From the NCBI GenBank assembly GCA_900319655.1, contig ONPH01000008.1, positions 1-18,000 of the forward strand: a stretch of DNA of 18,000 nucleotides. Reading direction: 5' to 3'. Made by a program: the position numbers and the translations under genes. Shown piece after piece: positions 7,567-13,465 of the stretch. Under the pieces are notes generated by a model, which was given only the letters and a program-made list of their open reading frames with translations, was not told the DNA's origin and did no database searches. Each line of letters begins with the position of its first letter. Position 1 is the first letter of the stretch. Origin of the DNA: an uncultured Eubacteriales bacterium. GTDB taxonomy: Bacteria; Bacillota; Clostridia; Oscillospirales; Acutalibacteraceae.

Positions 7567-8706
7567 ATGTACAACGTACTTACACTTAATAAGATTGCCG
7601 CAGTCGGCACAAGCCGTCTCGGCGAAGGCTACAGCTACGGCGACGACGTTCAGAACCCCGACGCGATTTTGGTAAGATCCGCCGCTATGCACGATATGGA
7701 GTTCGGCGACAACCTCCTTGCAATCGCAAGAGCAGGCGCCGGCACAAACAATATCCCCAAGGACAGGTGCACCGAGCAGGGAATCGTTGTTTTCAACACT
7801 CCCGGCGCGAATGCTAACGCCGTTAAGGAGCTCGTGCTCACAGGTCTTTTGCTCTCGTCAAGAAAGGTTGTCGAGGGTATCGAGTGGGCTAAGACTCTCA
7901 AGGGCAACGGCGACGCTGTCGGCAAGATGGTAGAAAAGGGCAAGAGCCAGTTCGTAGGCCCTGAAATCACAGGCAAAACCCTCGGCGTAATCGGCCTCGG
8001 CGCAATCGGTATTCTCGTTGCGAACGCCGCTGTCGCTCTGGGTATGAAGGTTGTAGGCTTCGATCCCTTTATGTCCGTTCCCAACGCGCTCAAGCTCAAT
8101 CCCCGCGTTAAGCTGCTCAAGAGCAACGAGGAGGTTATGACTTCCTGCGACTACCTCACAATCCACGTTCCGCTCACTCCCGACACCAAGGATTTGGTTG
8201 ACGCTGATATGATTGCAAAGATGAAGGACGGCGTTCGTATTCTCAACTACAGCCGTGACGGTCTTGTAAACACCGACGCGGTGCTCGACGCGCTTAAGAG
8301 CGGCAAGGTTGCAAAGTACGTAACCGACTTCGGCAACGATAAGGTTCTCTGCGAGGAAAACGTAATCGTTCTTCCGCACCTCGGCGCTTCAACTCCCGAG
8401 AGCGAGGACAACTGCGCAGTAATGGCGTGCGACCAGGTTAAGGAGTACATCGAGAACGGCAACATCATCAACTCGGTCAACCTTCCTGCGGTATCGCTTC
8501 CGCGCACAGCAGGCGCTCAGAGAATTTGCGTTATCCACAAGAACGACGAGGAGCTTTCAAAGGCAATCCTCAGCAAGGCAGGCAGCGTTGCGGCTATGGT
8601 AACAAAGGCTCGCGGCGACTACGCTTATACAATCATCGACGCAAACGGCGCTGACGTTGACGCCATTAAGGCGCTCGACGGCGTTGTTAGAGTAAGAAGC
8701 CTTTAA
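7567..8706 (+). CDS. serA: D-3-phosphoglycerate dehydrogenase, short ACT form
   Basis: SerA oxidises 3-phosphoglycerate to 3-phosphohydroxypyruvate with NAD, the first step of serine synthesis. At 379 aa it is the short form. The NAD-binding GLGAIG lies in LGVIGLGAIGILVANAA. Catalytic R230 is in YSRDGLVNTD and H271 is in LPHLGASTPESEDN. The C-terminal stretch of about 60 residues, from RICVIHKNDEELS, has the pattern of an ACT domain, so serine feedback is possible. An oddity is that the usual DVFxxEP segment holding the catalytic glutamate is replaced by TDFGNDKVL. I recall similar segments in other clostridial or Bacteroidetes SerA proteins, so this may be a subfamily trait. It is cotranscribed with serC and ends one base before a repeat tract that forms its terminator. 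Confidence 0.94.
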   Translation: MYNVLTLNKIAAVGTSRLGEGYSYGDDVQNPDAILVRSAAMHDMEFGDNLLAIARAGAGTNNIPKDRCTEQGIVVFNTPGANANAVKELVLTGLLLSSRKVVEGIEWAKTLKGNGDAVGKMVEKGKSQFVGPEITGKTLGVIGLGAIGILVANAAVALGMKVVGFDPFMSVPNALKLNPRVKLLKSNEEVMTSCDYLTIHVPLTPDTKDLVDADMIAKMKDGVRILNYSRDGLVNTDAVLDALKSGKVAKYVTDFGNDKVLCEENVIVLPHLGASTPESEDNCAVMACDQVKEYIENGNIINSVNLPAVSLPRTAGAQRICVIHKNDEELSKAILSKAGSVAAMVTKARGDYAYTIIDANGADVDAIKALDGVVRVRSL

Positions 8707-8738
8707 TAGAGTTTAGAGTTAAGAGTTGAGAGTTTAAT
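8707..8738 (+). repeat. AGAGTT short tandem tract, copy 2
   Basis: Units TAGAGTTTAGAGTTAAGAGTT and TGAGAGTTTAAT start at the base after the serA stop codon. The last units supply the left arm of the serA terminator. It is oriented like the other copies, with AGAGTT on the sense strand of the upstream gene. Confidence 0.75.
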
Positions 8739-8755
8739 CGCTCTCAACTCTTTTT
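8721..8755 (+). terminator. Terminator of serC-serA, formed by repeat sequence
   Basis: AGAGTTGAGAG (8722-8732) pairs perfectly with CTCTCAACTCT (8741-8751) over 11 bp, extendable by one A-T pair, around an 8-base loop. A run of T follows through 8755. The left arm is part of the AGAGTT tract. Confidence 0.88.
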
Positions 8756-8861
8756 GAAATACTAATTCGTTAGTGAAATAAACTCATTTAATGGTTTTGC
8801 GGCTTTAAGCGGCAGTTTAACTTTTGTGCACTATTGACAAAATCGGAAAGAAAATATTGGA

Positions 8862-8890
8862 TTTACAAATAATGCAGATAATGGTAAAAT
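8862..8890 (+). promoter_or_regulatory. Sigma-A promoter for the dockerin gene
   Basis: TTTACA at 8862-8867 and TAAAAT at 8885-8890 are separated by 17 bases and lie 45 bases before the ATG at 8935. A perfect TTGACA also occurs at 8834-8839, but no good -10 element sits at the right distance from it. A strong GGAGGGAG ribosome binding site precedes the start. Confidence 0.75.
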
Positions 8891-8934
8891 GTTTACAAAT
8901 GGTTATTTGTTTGTAAATTCATGGAGGGAGAAAA

Positions 8935-9852
8935 ATGAGAAAAATAATCAGTATTATTATTGCAGCAATTATGATTGTATCTATGGCAGCAATTAACGGA
9001 CCATCGGCTTTTGCTGCCGAATCAAAAAATTCATTCACGCTCGAAACAACATCCAACTTTTTTCCCTCGGTCGCGAATACATACAGTGACCTCACAAAAT
9101 TTGAGGACGAAAACGGCGATGTATTTGTATCCGTTGAATATCAGCTGAAGGCACCTGACAAGTATCTCATCAACCTTCAAATGGACGAACTGACATGGGA
9201 TCCAAACGTCCTCGAATTCAAAGAGGCCTACAACAAAGTGGGCAAAGGTAAGAGCGCAAAGCTCAACATATTCGCATTTGCGGTAGCCCAAGGTCAGGGC
9301 ACAGGTGTTGTAAACACATTTGACGACGCAAATGGCGGCCGTATTGTGGGTAACTACACCCAGATTATGAACCCTGCCCTCGCATATGATATGGATGACG
9401 ACGACAATTATACACCTGTGACTGTCGTCAAAGCTGTATTTAAAGTTCTCGACCGTGAAGCCACATCCACAACCGTAAATTGTGTCATTCACACGCTCAG
9501 TCTCGATGACGATGACAATACAATGCCCAACTCAAAATACAGTGTAGTCGACAGTTACATTATCCCCGACGAATACACATCAATGTATACAAACACCACT
9601 GATGTAACGCCTGAAGGCGAAGATATCAAACCTGTGCAAAAATATAAAATCGGCGACCTTAACGGCGACAAAGCCATAGACGTTCTCGACGCGACGATTA
9701 TACAGAAAGCCGCAGCTGACAAGGTAACCATTACCGTTGGTCGGAAAAGAAATGCCGACGTAAACAATGACGGAGCCGCTGATGTTTTAGACGCGGCGGA
9801 TATTCAGAGATTCTCAGTAGGTAAAATAACAGAATTTAAGAGAAAAGCATAA
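8935..9852 (+). CDS. Secreted cohesin-like protein with C-terminal type I dockerin
   Basis: This 305-aa exported protein has a signal peptide (residues 1 to about 28, ending SAFAA). A beta-rich module covers about residues 33-210. Its core (VFVSVEYQLKAP, then MDELTWDPNVLEFKEA, later VVKAVFKVLD) resembles cohesin modules or cohesin-like carbohydrate-binding folds, where a WDPNVLEF-type strand is typical. An acidic Thr-rich linker leads to a dockerin at about 238-300 with two calcium-loop repeats: D241/N243/D245/D249/D252 and D275/N277/D279/D283/D286. The known role of dockerins is to plug a protein into a cohesin-bearing scaffold on the cell surface or in a cellulosome. A cohesin plus a dockerin would make this an adaptor scaffoldin, but the cohesin call is less certain than the dockerin. 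The gene stands alone with its own promoter and terminator and looks more A+T-rich than its neighbours. Confidence 0.85.
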   Translation: MRKIISIIIAAIMIVSMAAINGPSAFAAESKNSFTLETTSNFFPSVANTYSDLTKFEDENGDVFVSVEYQLKAPDKYLINLQMDELTWDPNVLEFKEAYNKVGKGKSAKLNIFAFAVAQGQGTGVVNTFDDANGGRIVGNYTQIMNPALAYDMDDDDNYTPVTVVKAVFKVLDREATSTTVNCVIHTLSLDDDDNTMPNSKYSVVDSYIIPDEYTSMYTNTTDVTPEGEDIKPVQKYKIGDLNGDKAIDVLDATIIQKAAADKVTITVGRKRNADVNNDGAADVLDAADIQRFSVGKITEFKRKA

Positions 9853-9890
9853 ACAACATCGCATCGGCGGAAATGCTCGTCTCTACAAAT

Positions 9891-9928
9891 AAAAACGCTC
9901 CCGAGTGTAACAACCCGGAAGCGTTTTT
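9891..9928. terminator. Terminator between convergent genes
   Basis: AACGCT-C-CCG (from about 9894) pairs with CGG-A-AGCGTT (to about 9925) with one mismatch. There is an A-run before it and a run of T after it (9924-9929), so it can work on both strands. It sits between the stop codons of the dockerin gene and the convergent zinc-finger gene. Confidence 0.8.
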
Positions 9929-9936
9929 TGTTATGT

Positions 9937-10164
9937 TTATGCGACATTCGGATAATTTACAATCGCAACCCCGGTAAGGGAGTTTTTAAGTTTGCCGACA
10001 ATATCCTCAATCTGCTTGATTGTAACGCCGCTGTAGGTAATCTCACCGCACTGCGTGCATTTGTTGCACGGAACATTTTTGATAATCACAATGCAGTTTC
10101 CGAGGTCTTCCATATATGTTGTAGTATCGGGCTTCATATTGCCCTTGCAGTAAAAGCAGGTCAT
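9937..10164 (-). CDS. YgiT-type zinc-finger protein (MqsA N-terminal-like)
   Basis: This 75-aa protein carries the YgiT/MqsA-type zinc-binding pattern. CxxC is at C3 and C6, and a second CxxC is at C36 and C39 within VPCNKCTQCGEITYSG; C33 is an additional cysteine. Full-length MqsA (about 130 aa) adds a helix-turn-helix DNA-binding domain that is absent here; small zinc-finger-only relatives are usually paired with a DUF4258-type toxin. No such partner is seen on either side: upstream is repeat DNA and downstream is the convergent dockerin gene. The start is supported by TAGGAG 6 bases upstream and by a good promoter. It may be an orphan antitoxin, a diverged regulator or a remnant. Confidence 0.82.
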   Translation of the reverse strand: MTCFYCKGNMKPDTTTYMEDLGNCIVIIKNVPCNKCTQCGEITYSGVTIKQIEDIVGKLKNSLTGVAIVNYPNVA

Positions 10165-10193
10165 TTTTTGCTCCTAAAATATGAATTATATTT

Positions 10194-10222
10194 ATTATAA
10201 ATTAGTTTTCTATAAAATGCAA
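10194..10222 (-). promoter_or_regulatory. Sigma-A promoter for the zinc-finger gene
   Basis: Read on the minus strand, TTGCAT (10222-10217) and TATAAT (10199-10194) are separated by exactly 17 bases. The -10 element lies about 30 bases before the ATG at 10164, leaving a short leader with TAGGAG. Confidence 0.78.
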
Positions 10223-10233
10223 GGAATTTAAAG

Positions 10234-10270
10234 CCTCCACCGCTTGCGGGAAATTCCCCTGATAGGGCAA
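10234..10270. repeat. Degenerate copy of the double-hairpin repeat
   Basis: CCTCCACCGCTTGCGGG then AAATTCCCCTGATAGGG resemble, in the same order and orientation, the intact copy at 10341-10378. Both hairpin stems are shortened (CCGC/GCGG and CCCCT/AGGG). The stretch from 10165 to 10541 holds only a promoter and repeats. Open frames across it are repeat artefacts. Confidence 0.5.
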
Positions 10271-10310
10271 TGCCGTAAACATAAGAAATTACTAAATATT
10301 TTCCTTGACA

Positions 10311-10489
10311 CTGTAGGGGCGTTCTTAGCACAACGGCAACCCTTTTGTCGCTTTGCGACATTTCCCCTAACAGGGGAATCACCTGTGTGTGCGCCCGAGG
10401 ACGGTCAATTTAAGCTTGCCAATTTACCCACATATTTGGACGTAACAAAAGCGTTAGCTCACGGGCGGACACATAGGTCCGCCCCTACG
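10311..10489. repeat. Paired GGGCGGAC inverted-repeat element, locus 3, left arm interrupted
   Basis: The right arm is intact at 10462-10489. The left arm starts CTGTAGGGGCG at 10311-10321, breaks off, and resumes as ACCTGTGTGTGCGCCCG at 10381-10397. The 59 bases between (10322-10380) are a different repeat, the double hairpin. Rejoining the halves restores the standard arm except for about one missing base and a few substitutions. The arms are separated by 64 bp. Confidence 0.8.
10341..10378. repeat. Double-hairpin repeat inserted in the locus 3 left arm
   Basis: Two adjacent stem-loops are visible: TGTCGC-TTT-GCGACA at 10346-10360 and TTCCCCT-AAC-AGGGGAA at 10362-10378, preceded by CCCTTT. 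The layout matches, in opposite orientation, the element at 17206-17262. I recall repeats of this CCCTCCGTCA...CCTCCCC type as common in Ruminococcaceae; this needs a search to confirm. Confidence 0.75.
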
Positions 10490-10519
10490 AATATAAACAA
10501 ACGTTTAGCTTAAACCGGC

Positions 10520-10534
10520 TGCCGCAACGCGGCA
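10520..10534. repeat. Small hairpin repeat, second copy
   Basis: TGCCGC-AAC-GCGGCA is the same stem and loop as at 4356-4372 and is followed by ATTTCGCT in place of ATTTAGCT. It lies 7 bases beyond the spoVAC stop codon on that gene's downstream side. It has no T-run, so it is a weak terminator candidate at best. Confidence 0.65.
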
Positions 10535-10541
10535 ATTTCGC

Positions 10542-10997
10542 TCAAAACAGCGTTATCCCGAGCATATGCAGTACCCACAGCACCGCGCCGTAGATTATCG
10601 CGGCGGACGTGCCGTACACTATCACCGGGCCTGCGATGATGAACATTTTTGCGCCCACTCCCGTGATGAAGCCCTCTGTCTTGAACTCAATCGCAGGCGC
10701 GCTGACGGCGTTCGCAAAGCCCGTAATCGGCACGAGCGTACCCGCGCCGGCGTGCTTGGCGATTTTGTCGTACACGCCGAGCAGTGTGAGCAGTACTCCC
10801 AAAAATATCAGCGCGACGGAGGTAAGCGTCCGCGCGTCCTGCTCCTTAACGCCCCAAAGCGAAATAATCTCCATTATCCCCTGACCGAGCGCGCAAAATG
10901 CTCCGCCGAACACAAACGCCCTCGCGCAGTTTTGCAGGGTCTTGGATTTGGGCGAGTTGCGCTCAACAATTTTATTATACTCTTTTCGGCTAACCAT
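10542..10997 (-). CDS. spoVAC: Stage V sporulation protein AC
   Basis: SpoVAC is an inner-membrane protein of the SpoVA channel, which moves dipicolinic acid into the developing spore and out during germination; in Bacillus it has been reported to act as a mechanosensitive channel. The 151-aa length matches B. subtilis SpoVAC. The family signature AGAGTLVPITGFANAVSAPA is followed by EFKTEGFITGVGAKMF, and several hydrophobic helices are visible (near FVFGGAFCALGQ, LTSVALIFLGVLLTLLGV and the C-terminal FIIAGPVIVYGTSAA region). In known spore formers spoVAC normally precedes spoVAD and spoVAE; here it stands alone, with repeats downstream and a divergent desulfurase gene upstream. The ATG at 10997 has GGCGGAG upstream. 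I could not identify a convincing sigma-G or sigma-F promoter. Confidence 0.92.
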   Translation of the reverse strand: MVSRKEYNKIVERNSPKSKTLQNCARAFVFGGAFCALGQGIMEIISLWGVKEQDARTLTSVALIFLGVLLTLLGVYDKIAKHAGAGTLVPITGFANAVSAPAIEFKTEGFITGVGAKMFIIAGPVIVYGTSAAIIYGAVLWVLHMLGITLF

Positions 10998-11072
10998 AAT
11001 ATCTCCGCCTTTTACATCAACAATTTGCCATTATTATTCGCGAAAATTTTTGATTTATGTTAAATTTATCAC

Positions 11073-11101
11073 TTTATTTTTTTATCGGTATGTAGTATAA
11101 T
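11073..11101 (+). promoter_or_regulatory. Probable sigma-A promoter for the desulfurase-thiI operon
   Basis: A perfect TATAAT lies at 11096-11101. The hexamer 17 bases upstream (TTTATT, 11073-11078) is a weak -35 match. The context GTAGTATAATA resembles that of the 774-gene promoter (TTAGTATAATA). It lies in the divergent region between spoVAC and the desulfurase gene. Confidence 0.6.
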
Positions 11102-11137
11102 AAAATAAATATTACTATTACAATGGGGGAGAAGGGT

Positions 11138-12265
11138 TTGGAGCACTATCTTGACAACAGCGCTACCACGGTGGTCAGTCCGTCCGCGGCAGAAAAGGCG
11201 TTTAAGGTAATGACCGAAATCTACGGCAATCCCTCGTCGCTCCACACAAAGGGAATTGAAGCCGAAAAGGAGCTCGAGCAGGCGCGAAAGGCACTTGCCG
11301 AAAAGCTCGGCGCTCAGCACGAGGAGATTTTCTTCACGAGCGGCGGAACCGAGGCGAACAACCTCGCAATTTTCGGCGCGGCTGAGGCAAAAAAGCGCTC
11401 GGGCAAGAGGATTGTTGTTTCCTCGGCGGAGCACAGCAGCGTGCTCGAAGCCGCAAAGCATTTGGAGCAAAACGGCTGGGACGTCGTGTACATCACGCCC
11501 TGCGCCGACGGCACAATCAGTCCCGACGACGTTGCCGAGCAGGTTGACAAAAACACAACGCTCGTCTCGGTAATGTATGTAAACAACGAGACGGGAGCGA
11601 TTAACCCCGTCGATGAAATTTTCGAGCTCGCGCGGCTCAAAAATCCCGATATCATCTGCCACACCGACGCGGTTCAGGCGTTCGGCAAGCTCGAGATAAA
11701 GGCAAAAAAGCTCGGCGCGGATTTAATCAGCGTCAGCGGTCACAAGGTTTTCGCGCCCAAGGGCGTGGGAGCAATCTACATCAAACGCGGAGTACGGCTT
11801 GTTTCGCGGCAGTTCGGCGGCGAGCAGGAGAAAAAGGTTCGTCCGGGCACAGAGCCGCTTCCGCTTATCGCGGCGTTCGGTGAAGCCTGCGCGGAGTTCG
11901 ATATTAAAGAGAACTACAGGCTCGTTTCAGAGCTGAAAAATTACGCTGTACAAAGGCTTTCGGAGATTGACGGAGTGCTGTTCAATTCTCCCGAAAACGC
12001 CCTGCCCTATGTGCTGAACATCACCGCCGGCAGGGTGCGCAGCGAGACAATGCTCCACTTCCTCGAGGAAAGGGAGGTTTACGTAAGCTCGGGCAGCGCC
12101 TGCGCAAAGGGCAAGCCCAGCCACGTTTTGAGCGCGATGGGCATTGATAAAAAAAGAGCCGATTCCGCGCTGAGAATCAGCTTTTCAAAGCACAACACAA
12201 AGGAAGATATTGACGCGCTGTGCGAGGGTATCCGCGAAGGTCTTGAAGTCCTCGCGCACAGATAA
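11138..12265 (+). CDS. Cysteine desulfurase, NifS/IscS type
   Basis: This PLP enzyme takes sulfur from cysteine as a persulfide and passes it to acceptors. The 375-aa protein begins (M)EHYLDNSATT. It shows NPSSLH, TSGGTEANNLAI, the cofactor histidine in SSAEHSS, the PLP lysine K203 in VSGHKVFAPKG, and the catalytic cysteine C322 in SSGSACAKGKPSHVL. I prefer the TTG at 11138 over the ATG at 11123: GGGGGAG lies 6 bases before the TTG, while nothing resembling a ribosome binding site precedes the ATG. thiI starts 8 bases after the stop, so its main job is probably to feed ThiI (as NifZ does in Bacillus) rather than Fe-S assembly; no iscU, iscA or suf genes are nearby. Confidence 0.94.
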   Translation: MEHYLDNSATTVVSPSAAEKAFKVMTEIYGNPSSLHTKGIEAEKELEQARKALAEKLGAQHEEIFFTSGGTEANNLAIFGAAEAKKRSGKRIVVSSAEHSSVLEAAKHLEQNGWDVVYITPCADGTISPDDVAEQVDKNTTLVSVMYVNNETGAINPVDEIFELARLKNPDIICHTDAVQAFGKLEIKAKKLGADLISVSGHKVFAPKGVGAIYIKRGVRLVSRQFGGEQEKKVRPGTEPLPLIAAFGEACAEFDIKENYRLVSELKNYAVQRLSEIDGVLFNSPENALPYVLNITAGRVRSETMLHFLEEREVYVSSGSACAKGKPSHVLSAMGIDKKRADSALRISFSKHNTKEDIDALCEGIREGLEVLAHR

Positions 12266-12273
12266 GGAAGAAT

Positions 12274-13446
12274 ATGAAAGAGATTTTATTGCTCAAAGAC
12301 GGCGAGATTGTCCTTAAGGGACTTAACCGCCGCCAGTTTGAGGACGTACTTAAAAAGAATATAAAGAACACACTTTCGCCGCTGGGCAAGTTCGAGATTA
12401 CCTCGGCGCAGTCCACCGTCAGCGTTAAGCCGCTGAGCGACGACATCGACCTCGACGAGGCGTGCGAGAGAGTCGGAAGGATTTTCGGAATCGTCAGCTA
12501 TTCGAGAGCCGCTCTGTGCGACGAAAAAACGCTCGAGTCGGTGCTCAAAACCGCTCCCGAATACCTCGCAAAGCAGCTCAGAGCCGCAAAGACCTTTAAG
12601 GTTGAGGCAAAGCGCAGCGACAAAAAGTTTCCGTACAAATCCCCTGAGATTTGCCGCGAGGCAGGCGGCGCGATACTCGCAAAATTCCCCCACCTTAAGG
12701 TTGACGTAAAAAATCCCGAGGTCACGGTGTATGTTGAAATCCGCGACCACGGCGCGTATATCCACGCAAATCCAATCCGAGGAGCAGGCGGAATCCCCGT
12801 CGGCACAGGCGGCAAAGCGGTGATTTTGATAAGCGGCGGAATCGACTCGCCCGTTGCGGCGTATATGATGGCGAAGCGCGGCATTAAGCTGACCGCCGTT
12901 CACTTTGCAAGTCCGCCGTACACCAGCCGGCGTGCCGAGGACAAGGTGGTAAGACTTCTTCAAAAGGTAGCGCGCTATTCGGGCGCGATGAAGATGTACA
13001 CCGTGCCGTTTACAAAGCTTCAGGAAAAGCTCCGCGACGACTGCCCCGAGGAGCTGTTCACGATAATTATGCGCAGGCTGATGATGCAGATTTCGCAGAG
13101 AATAGCCGAGCAAAACGAGTGCCAGGCGCTGATTACCGGCGAAAGCCTCGGTCAGGTTGCAAGCCAGACAATCGGCGCTCTCGGCTGTACCGACGAAGCT
13201 GCCGATATGGTCGTATTCAGACCGCTAATCGGTATGGATAAGCAGGAAATTATCGACATTTCATATAAAATCGACACCTTCGAGACCTCGATTGAGCCTT
13301 ACGAGGACTGCTGTACGGTGTTCACCCCCAAGCATCCGCGCACAAAGCCGGTGCTCAAATTCGTTAAACAGGCTCAGGAAAACGCAGGCTTCGAGCCGCT
13401 TATCGAGGAAGCCCTGCAGAACTTAAAAATTACCTACATTTCATAG
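12274..13446 (+). CDS. thiI: tRNA 4-thiouridine synthase
   Basis: ThiI adenylates U8 of tRNA and inserts sulfur to give 4-thiouridine; some family members also supply sulfur for the thiamine thiazole. At 390 aa it has the N-terminal ferredoxin-like and THUMP domains (about 1-165) and the ATP-pyrophosphatase domain with PP-loop SGGIDS at 187-192 in LISGGIDSPVAAYMMAKRG. C346 and C347 in YEDCCTVFTPKHP include the conserved active-site cysteine. There is no rhodanese domain, as is usual in Firmicutes, so the persulfide must come from the upstream desulfurase. The ATG at 12274 has AAGGAAG upstream. The sortase gene follows after a gap of 19 bases, an unusual neighbour for thiI. Confidence 0.96.
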   Translation: MKEILLLKDGEIVLKGLNRRQFEDVLKKNIKNTLSPLGKFEITSAQSTVSVKPLSDDIDLDEACERVGRIFGIVSYSRAALCDEKTLESVLKTAPEYLAKQLRAAKTFKVEAKRSDKKFPYKSPEICREAGGAILAKFPHLKVDVKNPEVTVYVEIRDHGAYIHANPIRGAGGIPVGTGGKAVILISGGIDSPVAAYMMAKRGIKLTAVHFASPPYTSRRAEDKVVRLLQKVARYSGAMKMYTVPFTKLQEKLRDDCPEELFTIIMRRLMMQISQRIAEQNECQALITGESLGQVASQTIGALGCTDEAADMVVFRPLIGMDKQEIIDISYKIDTFETSIEPYEDCCTVFTPKHPRTKPVLKFVKQAQENAGFEPLIEEALQNLKITYIS

Positions 13447-13465
13447 CGCGAAAGGAGTGACCGTC

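Noticed and set aside
8834..8839. Perfect TTGACA as the -35 of the dockerin gene
   Set aside because: The best -10 candidates downstream are at poor spacing (TATTGG at 15 bases). The TTTACA/TAAAAT pair at 17 bases is a better promoter.
10244..10513. Open frame of 89 codons on the plus strand
   Set aside because: It runs entirely through repeats; its GRTHRSAPTN ending is a translation of the GGGCGGAC arm. It has no ribosome binding site.
11066..11120. Sporulation sigma factor promoter for spoVAC
   Set aside because: Several A+T-rich hexamers loosely resemble sigma-F/G elements, but none has both boxes at the right spacing.
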